Part shown: piece by piece, positions 26,948 to 36,090 of the stretch
Position numbering within the stretch: the first letter of the stretch is position 1
Layout of the letters: each line of letters opens with the position of its first letter
Assembly: GCA_943787575.1 (NCBI GenBank)
Contig: CALSMY010000005.1
Span: forward strand, 62,001-126,000
DNA length: 64,000 nt
Reading direction: 5' to 3'
Origin: an uncultured Opitutales bacterium
GTDB taxonomy: Bacteria; Verrucomicrobiota; Verrucomicrobiia; Opitutales; Seribacteraceae
Position numbers and translations under genes: made by a program
Notes under the pieces: model-generated
Database searches by the model: none
What the model saw: the letters and a program-made list of their open reading frames with translations, nothing else
What the model was told of the DNA's origin: nothing

Positions 26948-29900
26948 TTATCTTTTGGAAATTGTGCCATCAAAATTCATGAGGGTGGAAACGAGACTCG
27001 TCACTGCGGCTAAATATTTTTTGTCTTTTGATCTCGCTTTGTAATATCCAACCTTGAGAAATTTTTCGATTTCCTTTTCATCAGTGAAATATTTTTTTTG
27101 TTCATCCAATAAGTTCTGCAAGATGCTGACTTCCTTATTATTTGGCAGACGACTGGTGAGTTTTTGAAAAGCTTCCTTGATTAAATCATTAGGCTTGGCA
27201 GTTCCATGGGTTTGGATAAGGGCATCTGCAGTCGCACGGGCTGCTTCGATAAATTGGGTACCGTTGAGCATGATGAGAGCCTGTGCTGCTGAGTCTGTGC
27301 GCTCTCTGCGTACGGTACAAACATCACGTTTGGAGGCATCTAGTGCCATCATTACGGGAGTGGGACCGGTCCGTTTCCAAAAGGTGTAAAAACTTCTGCG
27401 GTACACATTGGGAGCACTGTCCGGATTGATTGGCTTGAAGGAAACTTTTAAATCGTAGGGTTTAGCACCAGGTCCTCCAATTTTCTTGTGTAATAATCCG
27501 CTGTGTGCGAGCAGGCTGTCCCGGATCATTTCTGCGGGTAAACGATATGCGGGAGCCCGACTGAGTAGCAAGTTTTCCGGGTCAATTTGTTGAGCGATTG
27601 GGAGGATCTTACTTTTTTGGCGGTAGGTATGTGAAAGAACCATTTTTTTGAGAAGTTTGTGAAGATCCCAGCCAGAATCAACAAAGTCCCGAGCGAGCCA
27701 GTCAAGTAATTCGGGGTGGCTGGGTGGTTTGCCTTGCATTCCAAAATCCTCGGATGTGGAAACCAAACCTTTGCCGAAGATCATTTGCCAGTATCTATTC
27801 ACGGTTACCCGGGCGAGCAATGGATGATCCGGGGCGGTTAACCATTTGGCCAAACCGAGACGGTTTACCGGTTGATCTTTGGGGAAGAGAGGAAGAATTT
27901 CCGGGGATGCACGATGGACGACTTTCCCCCGGTTTGCGTAGTGTCCGCGCTCAAGAATGTGAGTCTCCCGTAAACCGGGCATTTCTTTCATTACCATGAT
28001 CTCACTAATTTTTTGCCTTTGATCTCCAAAACTCTTCCTTTCTTTAAACAGTGCATTTTGAGCAGTGATTGATTTTGGGTATGCAGAGTCTAGGAAAATA
28101 GAAACTTTATCAGCTTTGGTTAGTTCCTTGGTTTTTCCGGCAAGCAGCTGGATTTCGGAGGGCGTAATGACTCTCTCGTAGAGATAAAACTCATCGAGCA
28201 TACCATTTTTGAATCCACGATCCCGCATCCTCTCTGCAAATCCAAGAAAAGGAGATCCGCCACCAGTAATTTCTCGAGTTAGTTGATCCTTAATGGTTTC
28301 GACTTTTGCGAGGGCTCCATTTTCATAGAGTTTTAGGCCGTTTGCCTTGCTGGAGCCATCGTATGTAAGGGCGACATGTGTCCATTGGTTAATCGGTAAT
28401 TGTATTTTTGATTGAATACGAATCGCATTTCCTGGCCAGAAATGAATCAGGGCAGGGGAGAGTTTCCCGTCCTCAATTAAAATTTCATACCCCCTGCTAG
28501 CCGCATCGGTCCAGGCTTTTGACCGTCGAAGTACGACTCCACGATCTAAGTATTGGGTAGGTTGTATCCAAAAAGCCATACTGAAGGACTGGTGGCGATT
28601 GAAGTCTCCAAATCCCGAAGGAAAGTTGAGGGCATCATCTCCAGTGAAATGGATTCCTTTTCCCCTTTTTCCCGTAACTTCCTTATTGTTTCCATTGGTG
28701 TTAGCTGCCTTGCTTGGAGTGGCAGAATTGGGATAGGAGTTTCCCTTGCGTTCATCAAAAGAGAGGTAGGCCACGGGGGCACCGTAGCGTATTTCGGTTT
28801 TCTTTTTAATTTTCCACTTTGTAATTAAATGATTTTCAATCTTTTGAATATGCTCATCAGTCAGCGGTTCGGAGAAGATAAGCAATTCCCCGATCTCTCC
28901 ATCCCAGTTGTACTTCCCTCCATGATTTCGATCCTTACCTAAGCGACTGGCGGTTACATTACCAGTGGTCCTAAGTGAAACTATACCCAGAGAATTTGGA
29001 TAGTTGGAGTGGCTAGAGCCAGCTAATCCGTTCAGGCGCAAACTTCCGCTACGAATATGTTCATGAGTGTGTTGAGGATGCCAAAACTTACTTCCATCTG
29101 AATAAAAATGGTGAGTGGTTGCGTGGGCGAGTGGAGAACCAGAATTCCCCACCTTTTTACTCATTACCCAAAAGACGGTGCGTATATTATTTATTTCCTT
29201 AAATTCGTGGTAATCATTCTTTTTGGAGTCGTATGACATCACCATCAGTCCACTGGCTGGGTGAGGCATCGTTTTTGGAGAAGCATATTTTTTTGCATGG
29301 TTTTTATTACCGCTTTGATCCAGCCAAATAGATGATGATGCATTTTGTTCATTCGCATCCAACCAAAGCATGGGTTTGTATGTTAACAGATCGAAGTTGC
29401 TGTCGGACGAATTTGTATCCTGCAAATTTTTGGAAAAATAAGGAGCACTGCCAATAGATTTAAGTGACACCTCCTTAGTCCAATTATCATATGACTGCTT
29501 AGCTTCTAAGGATTGAACAATTTCTTCCAATTGATTTTTGGCGGCCTTGATTTTTTTATCACTTGGCAAGTTTCCAAGTTCCAGGGTTGGTGTTGGGACC
29601 GAACCTGTCATAAAAGAATAAAGTCCCGCCTCATCAATATTGTTAAAGAATGCGGAGAGTGAGAAATAATCCTTTTGTGTGATCGGATCGTATTTGTGGT
29701 CGTGGCAACGGGTGCATTCAAAACTCAGGCCTAGGAACGCCGTGCCAAAAGTATGTACCCGGTCAGCCACATACTCGATGCGGAATTCTTCGGGTACACT
29801 TCCACCCTCCACCTTTTGAGGATGTAAACGGTTGAAGCAGGTCGCAAGGATCTGATCGCGGGTAGCATTGGGTATTAAGTCTCCAGCCAATTGCTCCGTA

Positions 29901-30694
29901 ACAAATTGGTCATAGGACTGATTCTTGACGAATGATTGAATAACCCAGTCTCTCCACTGCCAGACATTACGATTTCGGTCGACTTGGTATCCATAGGTGT
30001 CTGAGTACCGTGCCACATCCAGCCATTCCGAGGTCATCCGTTCGGCGTATTCATCCGTATTAAGCAAGCGCTCAACCACTTTTTCGTAAGCATTTGTGGA
30101 GGTATCGGTTGAAAACTCATTCAGTTGCTTGAGTGTTGGAGGCAGGCCAGTCAGATCAAATGTGACCCTCCTTAGCCAAGTGTTCCGATCCGTCTCTTCG
30201 CTTATTGAAAGTTTGGAGGACTCCAACTTTTCTGCAATAAAAGCATCAATTTCGTTTCCTGGGTATGGGTGTTTTGTCTTGGGAAGAGGAATGGATTGAG
30301 CCAATGGTAAAAAAGACCAATGTTTTTCATATTTGCCCCCCTCTTTAATCCACTGATCCAGTAAATCCTTTTCTTCTTCTGATAAAGAAATTTTGGACTC
30401 AGGGGTGGGCATCATGTCGAGCGGGTCATCACTACGAATTCTCCAGTGTATTTCAGAGTCCTCCAGGTTTCCGGGAGTCAGTCCAACAAATCCGTCGTGT
30501 TCCTTGTTCGCCTCCTCAAATGAATCTAAGCGAAAATCGGACTTTTGATTTTTTGCATCGGGGCCATGACATTTAAAACATTTGTCCGAAAGAATTGGGC
30601 GAATTTGTGTGTTAAAGTCTACCTTGGCATGAAGAACAAAAGCACCGGTTGTGAGGATTACTTTTAAAGTAAGTAATGTAATAAATGATTTCAA
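26948..30694 (-). CDS. Planctomycete-type cytochrome c / DUF1549 / DUF1553 protein with two LamG-like inserts
   Basis: 1248 residues, longer than the second copy (1053). A signal peptide (~1-23) is followed by the PSCyt1 haem site CFKCHGPD (CxxCH, ~39). DUF1549 follows with TWLRRVTFDLTGLPP (~168) and a second CxxCH in [11 protein letters not shown] (~330). The middle holds two concanavalin-like segments (~430-640 and ~650-860). DUF1553 closes the protein, including HPLLARVTVNRYWQ, FGMQGKPPSHPELLDWLA and RRSFYTFWKRTGPTP. Start is TTG at 30694, with no ATG ahead of the signal. It leads the DUF1501 and propeller genes. A surface electron-transfer role linked to polysaccharide use is inferred. 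Confidence 0.9.
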   Translation of the reverse strand: MKSFITLLTLKVILTTGAFVLHAKVDFNTQIRPILSDKCFKCHGPDAKNQKSDFRLDSFEEANKEHDGFVGLTPGNLEDSEIHWRIRSDDPLDMMPTPESKISLSEEEKDLLDQWIKEGGKYEKHWSFLPLAQSIPLPKTKHPYPGNEIDAFIAEKLESSKLSISEETDRNTWLRRVTFDLTGLPPTLKQLNEFSTDTSTNAYEKVVERLLNTDEYAERMTSEWLDVARYSDTYGYQVDRNRNVWQWRDWVIQSFVKNQSYDQFVTEQLAGDLIPNATRDQILATCFNRLHPQKVEGGSVPEEFRIEYVADRVHTFGTAFLGLSFECTRCHDHKYDPITQKDYFSLSAFFNNIDEAGLYSFMTGSVPTPTLELGNLPSDKKIKAAKNQLEEIVQSLEAKQSYDNWTKEVSLKSIGSAPYFSKNLQDTNSSDSNFDLLTYKPMLWLDANEQNASSSIWLDQSGNKNHAKKYASPKTMPHPASGLMVMSYDSKKNDYHEFKEINNIRTVFWVMSKKVGNSGSPLAHATTHHFYSDGSKFWHPQHTHEHIRSGSLRLNGLAGSSHSNYPNSLGIVSLRTTGNVTASRLGKDRNHGGKYNWDGEIGELLIFSEPLTDEHIQKIENHLITKWKIKKKTEIRYGAPVAYLSFDERKGNSYPNSATPSKAANTNGNNKEVTGKRGKGIHFTGDDALNFPSGFGDFNRHQSFSMAFWIQPTQYLDRGVVLRRSKAWTDAASRGYEILIEDGKLSPALIHFWPGNAIRIQSKIQLPINQWTHVALTYDGSSKANGLKLYENGALAKVETIKDQLTREITGGGSPFLGFAERMRDRGFKNGMLDEFYLYERVITPSEIQLLAGKTKELTKADKVSIFLDSAYPKSITAQNALFKERKSFGDQRQKISEIMVMKEMPGLRETHILERGHYANRGKVVHRASPEILPLFPKDQPVNRLGLAKWLTAPDHPLLARVTVNRYWQMIFGKGLVSTSEDFGMQGKPPSHPELLDWLARDFVDSGWDLHKLLKKMVLSHTYRQKSKILPIAQQIDPENLLLSRAPAYRLPAEMIRDSLLAHSGLLHKKIGGPGAKPYDLKVSFKPINPDSAPNVYRRSFYTFWKRTGPTPVMMALDASKRDVCTVRRERTDSAAQALIMLNGTQFIEAARATADALIQTHGTAKPNDLIKEAFQKLTSRLPNNKEVSILQNLLDEQKKYFTDEKEIEKFLKVGYYKARSKDKKYLAAVTSLVSTLMNFDGTISKR

Positions 30695-30919
30695 AATACG
30701 GGAGAGGCTTTATAGAATTAAGGAATTTTTTTATGTAGAATACATCTGCGAAAACATTTCATTCCTATAGGCGAAGTCTTAGTAAGTAAAGTAAGGTAAG
30801 CCAAAAGAAGCTATTTTAAAATTGGATGCTTTCTAGTCTACACCTCTTAGGTCTTTACTTTTAAACGTGACAATTTCTTTTTGAATTGGGAGAACAGAAC
30901 CTTGAACAGTCCAAAAAAA

Positions 30920-32245
30920 ATGGAAAATAAAATTCGTTTGGCTGGCTCTCTTTTTTCAGGAGGAGGATTGGGTGATGTGGGAATCGAATGGGGAAGCAAA
31001 ATTCCGGTAATTGCTGCTTGTGAATTGCTTCCTTCAAGAGCTTCTTTAATTCGTAAGAATTTCCCGGGTGCACAGGTCTTCGAAGGCGATATTTGGCAGG
31101 TCAAGGAAGCATATATTCAATATTTTCGTAAAGTACTTAAAGGACAATCTCCTTGGTTACTCACTCTATCTCCTCCCTGTCAGGGTATGTCATCAAACGG
31201 GGCTGGGCGTATATCTTCGGCCATTCGGGCGGGAAATAGACCGTTGGAGGACGAGCGCAATCGTTTGATTCTTCCTGGGATTGAGGTTCTGGAGGCACTC
31301 CAGCCCGAATGGTTTCTTTTGGAAAATGTCAGGAGAATGGAAAACACTGTAATTCGAAACGAAAGAAATCAGCCAGAAAATATTCTTACATGCCTGGCAA
31401 GACGGATGCATCCACTTGGTTATACCTTACGTTCCTGCATTCTTGATTTTAGAGATTACGGAGTGCCTCACCATCGTGAAAGATTGATCACCATTGGTTG
31501 CCGCATTCCTCAAGTTGTCGCTCATTTTCCCAAGGTTACGGATGTGCTTTGTTCAGGTATCAGCCCATTACACCCTCGCCCTACTCATGGCGAGGGAACG
31601 AAGCAAGCATGGGTAACCCTTCGTCGTGCGATCGGCAAACTTCCTTCCCTTGATTCGAAAACAAATTGTAAGGATGTGAATGATCCCTATCACTGTGTGC
31701 CTAAATGGAATGATAATCAGTACTTTTGGATGAAGAATACTCCAGAGGGACAGACTGCATTTGATAATACTTGCTGTGCGGATTGTGGCACAATGAAAAC
31801 CAACCAAGAAGAGGTGATTTGCCGTGCATGTAGGAGGCCATTACCGGTTCCACAAATGAAAAAATCAGGAAAAGTAAGACTGATAAAAGGCTTTCGGTCG
31901 TCTTACCGAAGAATGTGGTGGGATCGACCAGCTGGTACATTGACCATGAACAGTGGGGTTATATCAAGCGATCTCAAGGGACACCCAGAGCAAAACCGGG
32001 TACTTTCCTTAAGAGAGATCTTGCGCTTGTCTACTTTGGATCATGATCAATGGAAAAGGAACTATGATTTTACTGGAATCCCACTGGGCAAGTGGGATGA
32101 TTCACAATCTTTTTCTGCCAGGCTTGTCAGGGAGGTAATTGGTGAGTCGATTCCTCCCTTAGCAATGAAATGTATGGTAGATCATTTGCTCCAATTAGAA
32201 AAGAGTATCGAGTATAAAGCAAAAAAAACGGCCCGTCCTCGGTAA
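30920..32245 (+). CDS. DNA (cytosine-5-)-methyltransferase with zinc-ribbon insert, solitary
   Basis: 441 residues from the ATG at 30920; a TTG at 30881 would add 13 residues. C5 methyltransferase motifs: I FSGGGLGDVG (~12-21), IV with catalytic C87 in SPPCQGMS, VI FLLENVRRM (~134), VIII HRERLITIG (~185), and X near the C-terminus as REVIGESIPPLA. The target-recognition part contains a four-cysteine cluster, C286-x2-C289 and C301-x2-C304 with 11 residues between, which looks like a zinc ribbon. No restriction enzyme or Vsr lies nearby, so it is a solitary methylase, either regulatory or phage-derived. Its last codons and stop lie in an opposite-strand terminator hairpin. Confidence 0.9.
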   Translation: MENKIRLAGSLFSGGGLGDVGIEWGSKIPVIAACELLPSRASLIRKNFPGAQVFEGDIWQVKEAYIQYFRKVLKGQSPWLLTLSPPCQGMSSNGAGRISSAIRAGNRPLEDERNRLILPGIEVLEALQPEWFLLENVRRMENTVIRNERNQPENILTCLARRMHPLGYTLRSCILDFRDYGVPHHRERLITIGCRIPQVVAHFPKVTDVLCSGISPLHPRPTHGEGTKQAWVTLRRAIGKLPSLDSKTNCKDVNDPYHCVPKWNDNQYFWMKNTPEGQTAFDNTCCADCGTMKTNQEEVICRACRRPLPVPQMKKSGKVRLIKGFRSSYRRMWWDRPAGTLTMNSGVISSDLKGHPEQNRVLSLREILRLSTLDHDQWKRNYDFTGIPLGKWDDSQSFSARLVREVIGESIPPLAMKCMVDHLLQLEKSIEYKAKKTARPR

Positions 32246-32258
32246 CCGAGAACGGGCC
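32221..32258 (-). terminator. Strong Rho-independent terminator, leftward
   Basis: On the minus strand: a 13-bp stem (7 bp GGCCCGT/ACGGGCC, a U-G wobble, 5 bp CTCGG/CCGAG), a 3-base loop and then a run of eight T after one G. On the plus strand the wobble becomes a C-A mismatch and no T run follows, so the direction is clear. It lies inside the last codons of the methyltransferase gene. Confidence 0.8.
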
Positions 32259-32407
32259 TAAAGCCAAGAAAGCCTACCCCAAAACTTCCTTGGATAAGTC
32301 GATTTAGGTCGATGGGGACAACTTGGTCAACTGAGATTCATGATGCCCGGAGGCACCAGGTGGAAGAGTTCTCCTAACCACTTGCCTATGAGGAAATAAG
32401 TTAAGAT
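32221..32407 (-). ncRNA. Candidate structured RNA of about 186 nt, family unknown
   Basis: Between the oxidoreductase gene (ends 32500) and the terminator at 32221 the minus strand is rich in stems and has no open frame. Going 5' to 3': a GUGG..AGGA-GAAC-UCUU..CCAC hairpin (32381-32360), a 6-bp hairpin GGUGCC-UCCG-GGCAUC (32357-32342) with a stable C(UNCG)G tetraloop, and a 9-bp stem CCAAGGAAG/CUUUCUUGG (32293-32264). The 13-bp terminator follows. A TATAAG at 32420-32415 could be a -10 box, but its -35 is poor. The size would suit a 6S-like RNA, but I cannot assign a family. It could instead be a long 3' UTR. Confidence 0.35.
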
Positions 32408-32499
32408 TAATTACCTTATAAAACTTATTCGCACCCACGATTCACGGGTGTGAGCAAGCTAATGCTGCCCCCTTTAAAAGGATTAAAAAAGAAGAAGAA

Positions 32500-33912
32500 T
32501 TAGTACTCTGTTTTAAGCATTCCGGGCTGAGGAATTGCGTAACTTCCGTCTGCATTGGCCAAAAGGGGAGAGGGTGAGTTTTCACCGGAAATCTCATCGA
32601 TACCCGCACAGAAATCATGAGAGCAGTTAAGCATTTCATCATAGGTCACTTCGCGGCCCAAATGAGTAGCCATGCGACCCATTGAGGTTACGACACTAGC
32701 GGCTACACCTCTTTCAACTTCGTTATATGGCTTATCGTTTACGATGGCATCAAGTAAGTGATCCCACTCATCTACATAGGCACTGTTCTCACGGCGCGGA
32801 CGACCGCCATTTTCGGCACCAAACATCCAGGATAATTCACTTTTCGGACCTTGTCCTTTATGGATTCTGGCTTTCGATGCATGACCGCCGGGGCCGGAAA
32901 TTAAGGCATATCCCTTGGTCCCGTGGGCATGACTGGCAAATTCTTCATAGCACTTGTTCATACTGCGACCTTGGAAATAAAGTTTAGTATCGTCAGGGAA
33001 AGTATACTCCACCGAATAACTGTCTAAGTTCTGGTCGATCTCATCTCCACGATAATGACGGCCACCAAGTCCCATAGCTTTTACGGGCCACATTCCCTTC
33101 ATCCAGCAACATTCATCAATATTATGGATATTAAAGTCGCTGTAAACGCCACCACTCAGCCAAAGAAAACCGTGGAAGTTTTTAATTTGGTACATCAAAT
33201 CGCTGATGTCCTTATCTTTAGTCTCCTGTTTTCTCTTATCCCATCCGATCAGGCGTCCTTGCATGCGAACTGCTTTTAAGGAAAGCAACTCTCCTAATTC
33301 ACCGTTGTCGATACGGTCTTTTAGTTCGAGTCGGGCTTCACTGTGACGACACATTAATCCGACGCCGACCTTGAGATTATGTTTTTTAGCCTCTTCATTA
33401 ACGCTTAAAATCTTCTTGGAGGATGGACCATCCGGAGTAACCGGTTTTTCCATGAATACATTGAGCTTCTTTTGAATTGCATATTCGTAATGGGGGCGAC
33501 GGAAAGCACAGGGTGAGGCAAAAATGGCAATATCTCCCGGATCCAAGCAATCCATGGCTTTTTTGAAGCCGTCAAAGCCAACGAATTGACGATCCTCAGG
33601 AACATCCAGGTTGTCTTTGTAGCGCTGTTCTAGTCCTTTGTAGCTATTCTTAACTCTCCATTCAAAAACATCTGCCATCGCATGAAGTTTTAATTGGCAG
33701 TATGGACCAGAGGCATCGATCGCATTGGCAACGGCACCGGTACCACGCCCCCCACATCCGATAAGGGCAATTTTTTTGGTCGAACCACTTTGTCCGTAGA
33801 CCGTGGGCAATATCATTCCAGCAAGGGCGCCTCCAATGGCGGCTTTTCCGGAGGTGCCAAGAAAATGGCGGCGCGAAAGGGGGTTGGGGAGATCGGGCTG
33901 GGCTGGATTCAT
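32500..33912 (-). CDS. Tat-exported Gfo/Idh/MocA-family oxidoreductase
   Basis: 470 residues. The twin-arginine signal SRRHFLGTSGKAAIGGALAG (~13-32) predicts export. The NAD(P)-binding Rossmann motif IGCGGRGTGA (~51) is followed by FMEKPVTPDG (~153), the family's catalytic EKP motif. Exported members of this family are common in Planctomycetes and Verrucomicrobia, where they may carry tightly bound cofactor and oxidise or isomerise sugars. It is a single gene; a likely promoter lies at 33969-33998 and a strong terminator 240 bases after its stop. Substrate unknown. Confidence 0.9.
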   Translation of the reverse strand: MNPAQPDLPNPLSRRHFLGTSGKAAIGGALAGMILPTVYGQSGSTKKIALIGCGGRGTGAVANAIDASGPYCQLKLHAMADVFEWRVKNSYKGLEQRYKDNLDVPEDRQFVGFDGFKKAMDCLDPGDIAIFASPCAFRRPHYEYAIQKKLNVFMEKPVTPDGPSSKKILSVNEEAKKHNLKVGVGLMCRHSEARLELKDRIDNGELGELLSLKAVRMQGRLIGWDKRKQETKDKDISDLMYQIKNFHGFLWLSGGVYSDFNIHNIDECCWMKGMWPVKAMGLGGRHYRGDEIDQNLDSYSVEYTFPDDTKLYFQGRSMNKCYEEFASHAHGTKGYALISGPGGHASKARIHKGQGPKSELSWMFGAENGGRPRRENSAYVDEWDHLLDAIVNDKPYNEVERGVAASVVTSMGRMATHLGREVTYDEMLNCSHDFCAGIDEISGENSPSPLLANADGSYAIPQPGMLKTEY

Positions 33913-33968
33913 AACTCGTTCGTATGTTTCGTATTTGGTTTGTTAAGTTTTAAAGGTAACAGGTGTAA

Positions 33969-33998
33969 ACTATGGCTAAAGGTGCCTTAATTTGACAA
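33969..33998 (-). promoter_or_regulatory. Candidate sigma-70 promoter for the Gfo/Idh/MocA gene
   Basis: On the minus strand TTGTCA (33998-33993), an 18-base spacer and CATAGT (33974-33969), giving an mRNA leader of about 50 bases before the ATG at 33912. Motif match only. Confidence 0.35.
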
Positions 33999-34058
33999 GC
34001 CTAGATTCAATTTTGAATAGAAGGATAAATTTGGAGGTTTACAAGGGTTGGAGAAAAA

Positions 34059-35195
34059 TCAGGGTAGTTCCTTGAGGAAATTAAGAATGGTAGAGTGAGC
34101 TCGTTCGACTTGATTAAGATCAACCCATTCATTTTCGGCGTGAGCCTGAGCAATATTTCCTGGGCCAAAAACGACTGATGGAGTGCCACCTGCTGAAAGG
34201 GGCGAGGCATCTGTAAAGTAGGGAACACCGCAGGTTTTTCTTCGCCTTGCTTTGTTTAAGAGCATTTGAACATAGGGCATGGATGAATCGGTGTGGAGCG
34301 GTGGGCAAGGCACCCTTCTTGATACCTTAATTTTGGGAGCCTTTTTGCCAAGTGATTGAAATAAATCTTTTAATTCAGTAATGACAGTATCAATACCTTC
34401 TCCCGGAATTGTTCTTCGATCCAAATCAACAGTGCACCGATTGGGTACAACATTTGGTTGGCTGCCTCCAAGAATTTTCCCGACGCTTAAGGTGGGCGAG
34501 CCCAGTAAGGGATGATTTTTGGATCTGAGGAGAACCGAATACTCATTGAATAAAATATCCAATGCATGGTGCATTTCTAAAATCGCATTTTCTCCCTTTT
34601 CTGGGGTGGAACCATGAGCTGCTTTCCCATGGGTTTCTAATTGTAACCAAAGACTACCTTTGTGAGCCGTTACTACTTGCAGACCGGTGGGTTCACCAAC
34701 GATTGCTAGGTTGCCCATTGGTCCTTTCCGGGCGAAAGCCCGTGAGCCAGATTGACTGAATTCCTCATCGACTAGACCGACAAAGACTATCTCGGTTTGA
34801 GCTGGTCGATTTGTCGATAGGGATAGATCCAGCATCGCTTGAAAAAAACAAGCTACGGATGCTTTGGTGTCACAGGCTCCCCGTCCGTAAAGCCTACCCT
34901 TTGATATTTTTGGGGAAAATGCATCTAAGGAAGCAGGTACAACATCCAAATGCGGTGCAAGAAAGATACGTTGCTTCGCTTTCTTCATCGGGGATAGACA
35001 TACTATTAAATTATCTCTCCCGGGAATGACCTTTTGTCTATTAGTCCTAAGACCGGCTTTTTGGGACAGTTCTTCTAGGAAAGCAGTTACTGGTTCTTCT
35101 GCACAACCTAAATTATCATGGTCCAGCGAGGGATTGATACTTGGTATGGATACGAGATCGCATAGTAGTTTACTCAGGGGACTGTGCTTGGCCAT
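34059..35195 (-). CDS. M20-family metallopeptidase (ArgE/DapE-like)
   Basis: 378 residues from the ATG at 35195 (MAKHSPLSKLL). A longer frame from 35237 adds 14 residues that do not look conserved. Zinc-site motifs: HLDVVP (~80), GRGACDTKAS (~103, bridging Asp), the catalytic DEEF (~143) and GEPT (~170). The dimerisation-domain motif GKAAHGSTPEKGENA (~190) and the C-terminal metal His in AQAHAENEW are also present. The family removes acyl groups from ornithine or diaminopimelate or cleaves dipeptides; the sequence does not settle which. No signal peptide. Confidence 0.87.
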   Translation of the reverse strand: MAKHSPLSKLLCDLVSIPSINPSLDHDNLGCAEEPVTAFLEELSQKAGLRTNRQKVIPGRDNLIVCLSPMKKAKQRIFLAPHLDVVPASLDAFSPKISKGRLYGRGACDTKASVACFFQAMLDLSLSTNRPAQTEIVFVGLVDEEFSQSGSRAFARKGPMGNLAIVGEPTGLQVVTAHKGSLWLQLETHGKAAHGSTPEKGENAILEMHHALDILFNEYSVLLRSKNHPLLGSPTLSVGKILGGSQPNVVPNRCTVDLDRRTIPGEGIDTVITELKDLFQSLGKKAPKIKVSRRVPCPPLHTDSSMPYVQMLLNKARRRKTCGVPYFTDASPLSAGGTPSVVFGPGNIAQAHAENEWVDLNQVERAHSTILNFLKELP

Positions 35196-35294
35196 GCGAG
35201 AAATTTCATCGCGACGGCGGGAAGATGCAAGCCACATCTTTGGCTTAAAACAAAGCTTAGTGCCTTTGGGGGGCTAAAGTAGTTAGGAATAAAA

Positions 35295-35936
35295 TTAGAG
35301 GGATTTTATCCGAAAATTACGAAAATCTATTTTCATATCCCGATTGCCATGAAGTTGTATACCAACAGGTCCTTCCTTGATTGCCTTTGGGGATATATAA
35401 TCTACCACTTCTTTGCCCTGTAGAGTCACAATGTAACGTGGTCCGTTACACTTAATGGTCATCTTGTTCCAATCTTTTTGTTTCAGAAGGTTGGCCACAC
35501 CCTGTGCATGTTTGGGATATCCCAAACCGGGGATGTAGGGGGATCCAGTCATGTCCTTTTTTAAGGATCCCGAAATACCTATTTGAATTTGATCATTATT
35601 TCTCAGTTCAATCCCAGAATCGATATTTCCATCTACAAAAAGAAATTCGAAACTGCAGAAAAAATTACCGTAATTTGCTTTGGTTTTTAGAACGGAGTGT
35701 TTTCTTTTTGTCCCACTGCGTAATTCAAGCACCTGATCCTTTACTCGATACCAACCTTTAATGTCATTGCCCTTGGGTACGTTCCATAAGCCTAAGTCTT
35801 TTGTAATAAGGGACTTATCGCTCTCCTTGCCGTGCAGGCCATCAAGGGGAACAAACATAGTAAGAACCGTGCACAGAAAGATAATCAATGCATGGACCTG
35901 TGATCCAAAGCTTATTTTCGGAAGTAATAAATTCAT
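35295..35936 (-). CDS. Secreted DUF1080-like protein
   Basis: 213 residues with an N-terminal hydrophobic segment (~14-30) that may be a signal peptide. The DUF1080 fold is visible as GWYRVKDQVLELRSG (~61), NYGNFFCSFEFLF (~88), IDSGIELRNNDQIQIG (~105), WNKMTIKCNG (~158) and GPVGIQLHG (~190). It is shorter and more divergent than the copy at 19795-20478. It stands 60 bases upstream of the M20 gene's longest frame and reads the same way, so co-transcription is possible. Likely acts on oligosaccharides outside the inner membrane. Confidence 0.75.
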   Translation of the reverse strand: MNLLLPKISFGSQVHALIIFLCTVLTMFVPLDGLHGKESDKSLITKDLGLWNVPKGNDIKGWYRVKDQVLELRSGTKRKHSVLKTKANYGNFFCSFEFLFVDGNIDSGIELRNNDQIQIGISGSLKKDMTGSPYIPGLGYPKHAQGVANLLKQKDWNKMTIKCNGPRYIVTLQGKEVVDYISPKAIKEGPVGIQLHGNRDMKIDFRNFRIKSL

Positions 35937-36062
35937 TTGTTTATCCTGTTGTTGAGATGAGTCATCTGCAAATAAAGAATTATAAATTGAATGATATTCC
36001 TTTCAAAACAGTAAATAATTTTCCGGAAAATATAAAATTAGTTGAAAGGAAAATATTGACTA

Positions 36063-36083
36063 AGCTAAGTATAAATATTAGCT
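36063..36083. promoter_or_regulatory. Inverted repeat, candidate autoregulatory operator of the toxin-antitoxin pair
   Basis: AGCTAA (36063-36068), nine A/T-rich bases, then TTAGCT (36078-36083), ending 7 bases before the antitoxin ATG and just after a TTGACT (36056-36061) that could be a -35 box. Phd/VapB-type antitoxins usually bind such palindromes over their own promoter. Confidence 0.4.
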
Positions 36084-36090
36084 AATTAAT

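Noticed and set aside
30780-30802. Short repeats (GTAAGTAAAGTAAGGTAAG) as a CRISPR or iteron array
   Set aside because: Only a few 4-5 base units without spacers or regular period; consistent with low-complexity intergenic DNA.
32230-32258. Terminator for the rightward methyltransferase
   Set aside because: On the plus strand the stem has a C-A mismatch and is followed by CTAAAGCC, not a T run; the T run is on the minus strand.
32221-32407. tmRNA, RNase P or SRP RNA identity for the structured RNA
   Set aside because: No CCA end or tag frame (tmRNA), none of the conserved RNase P core, and no GGAAGGAAGCAGCC-type SRP loop were found.
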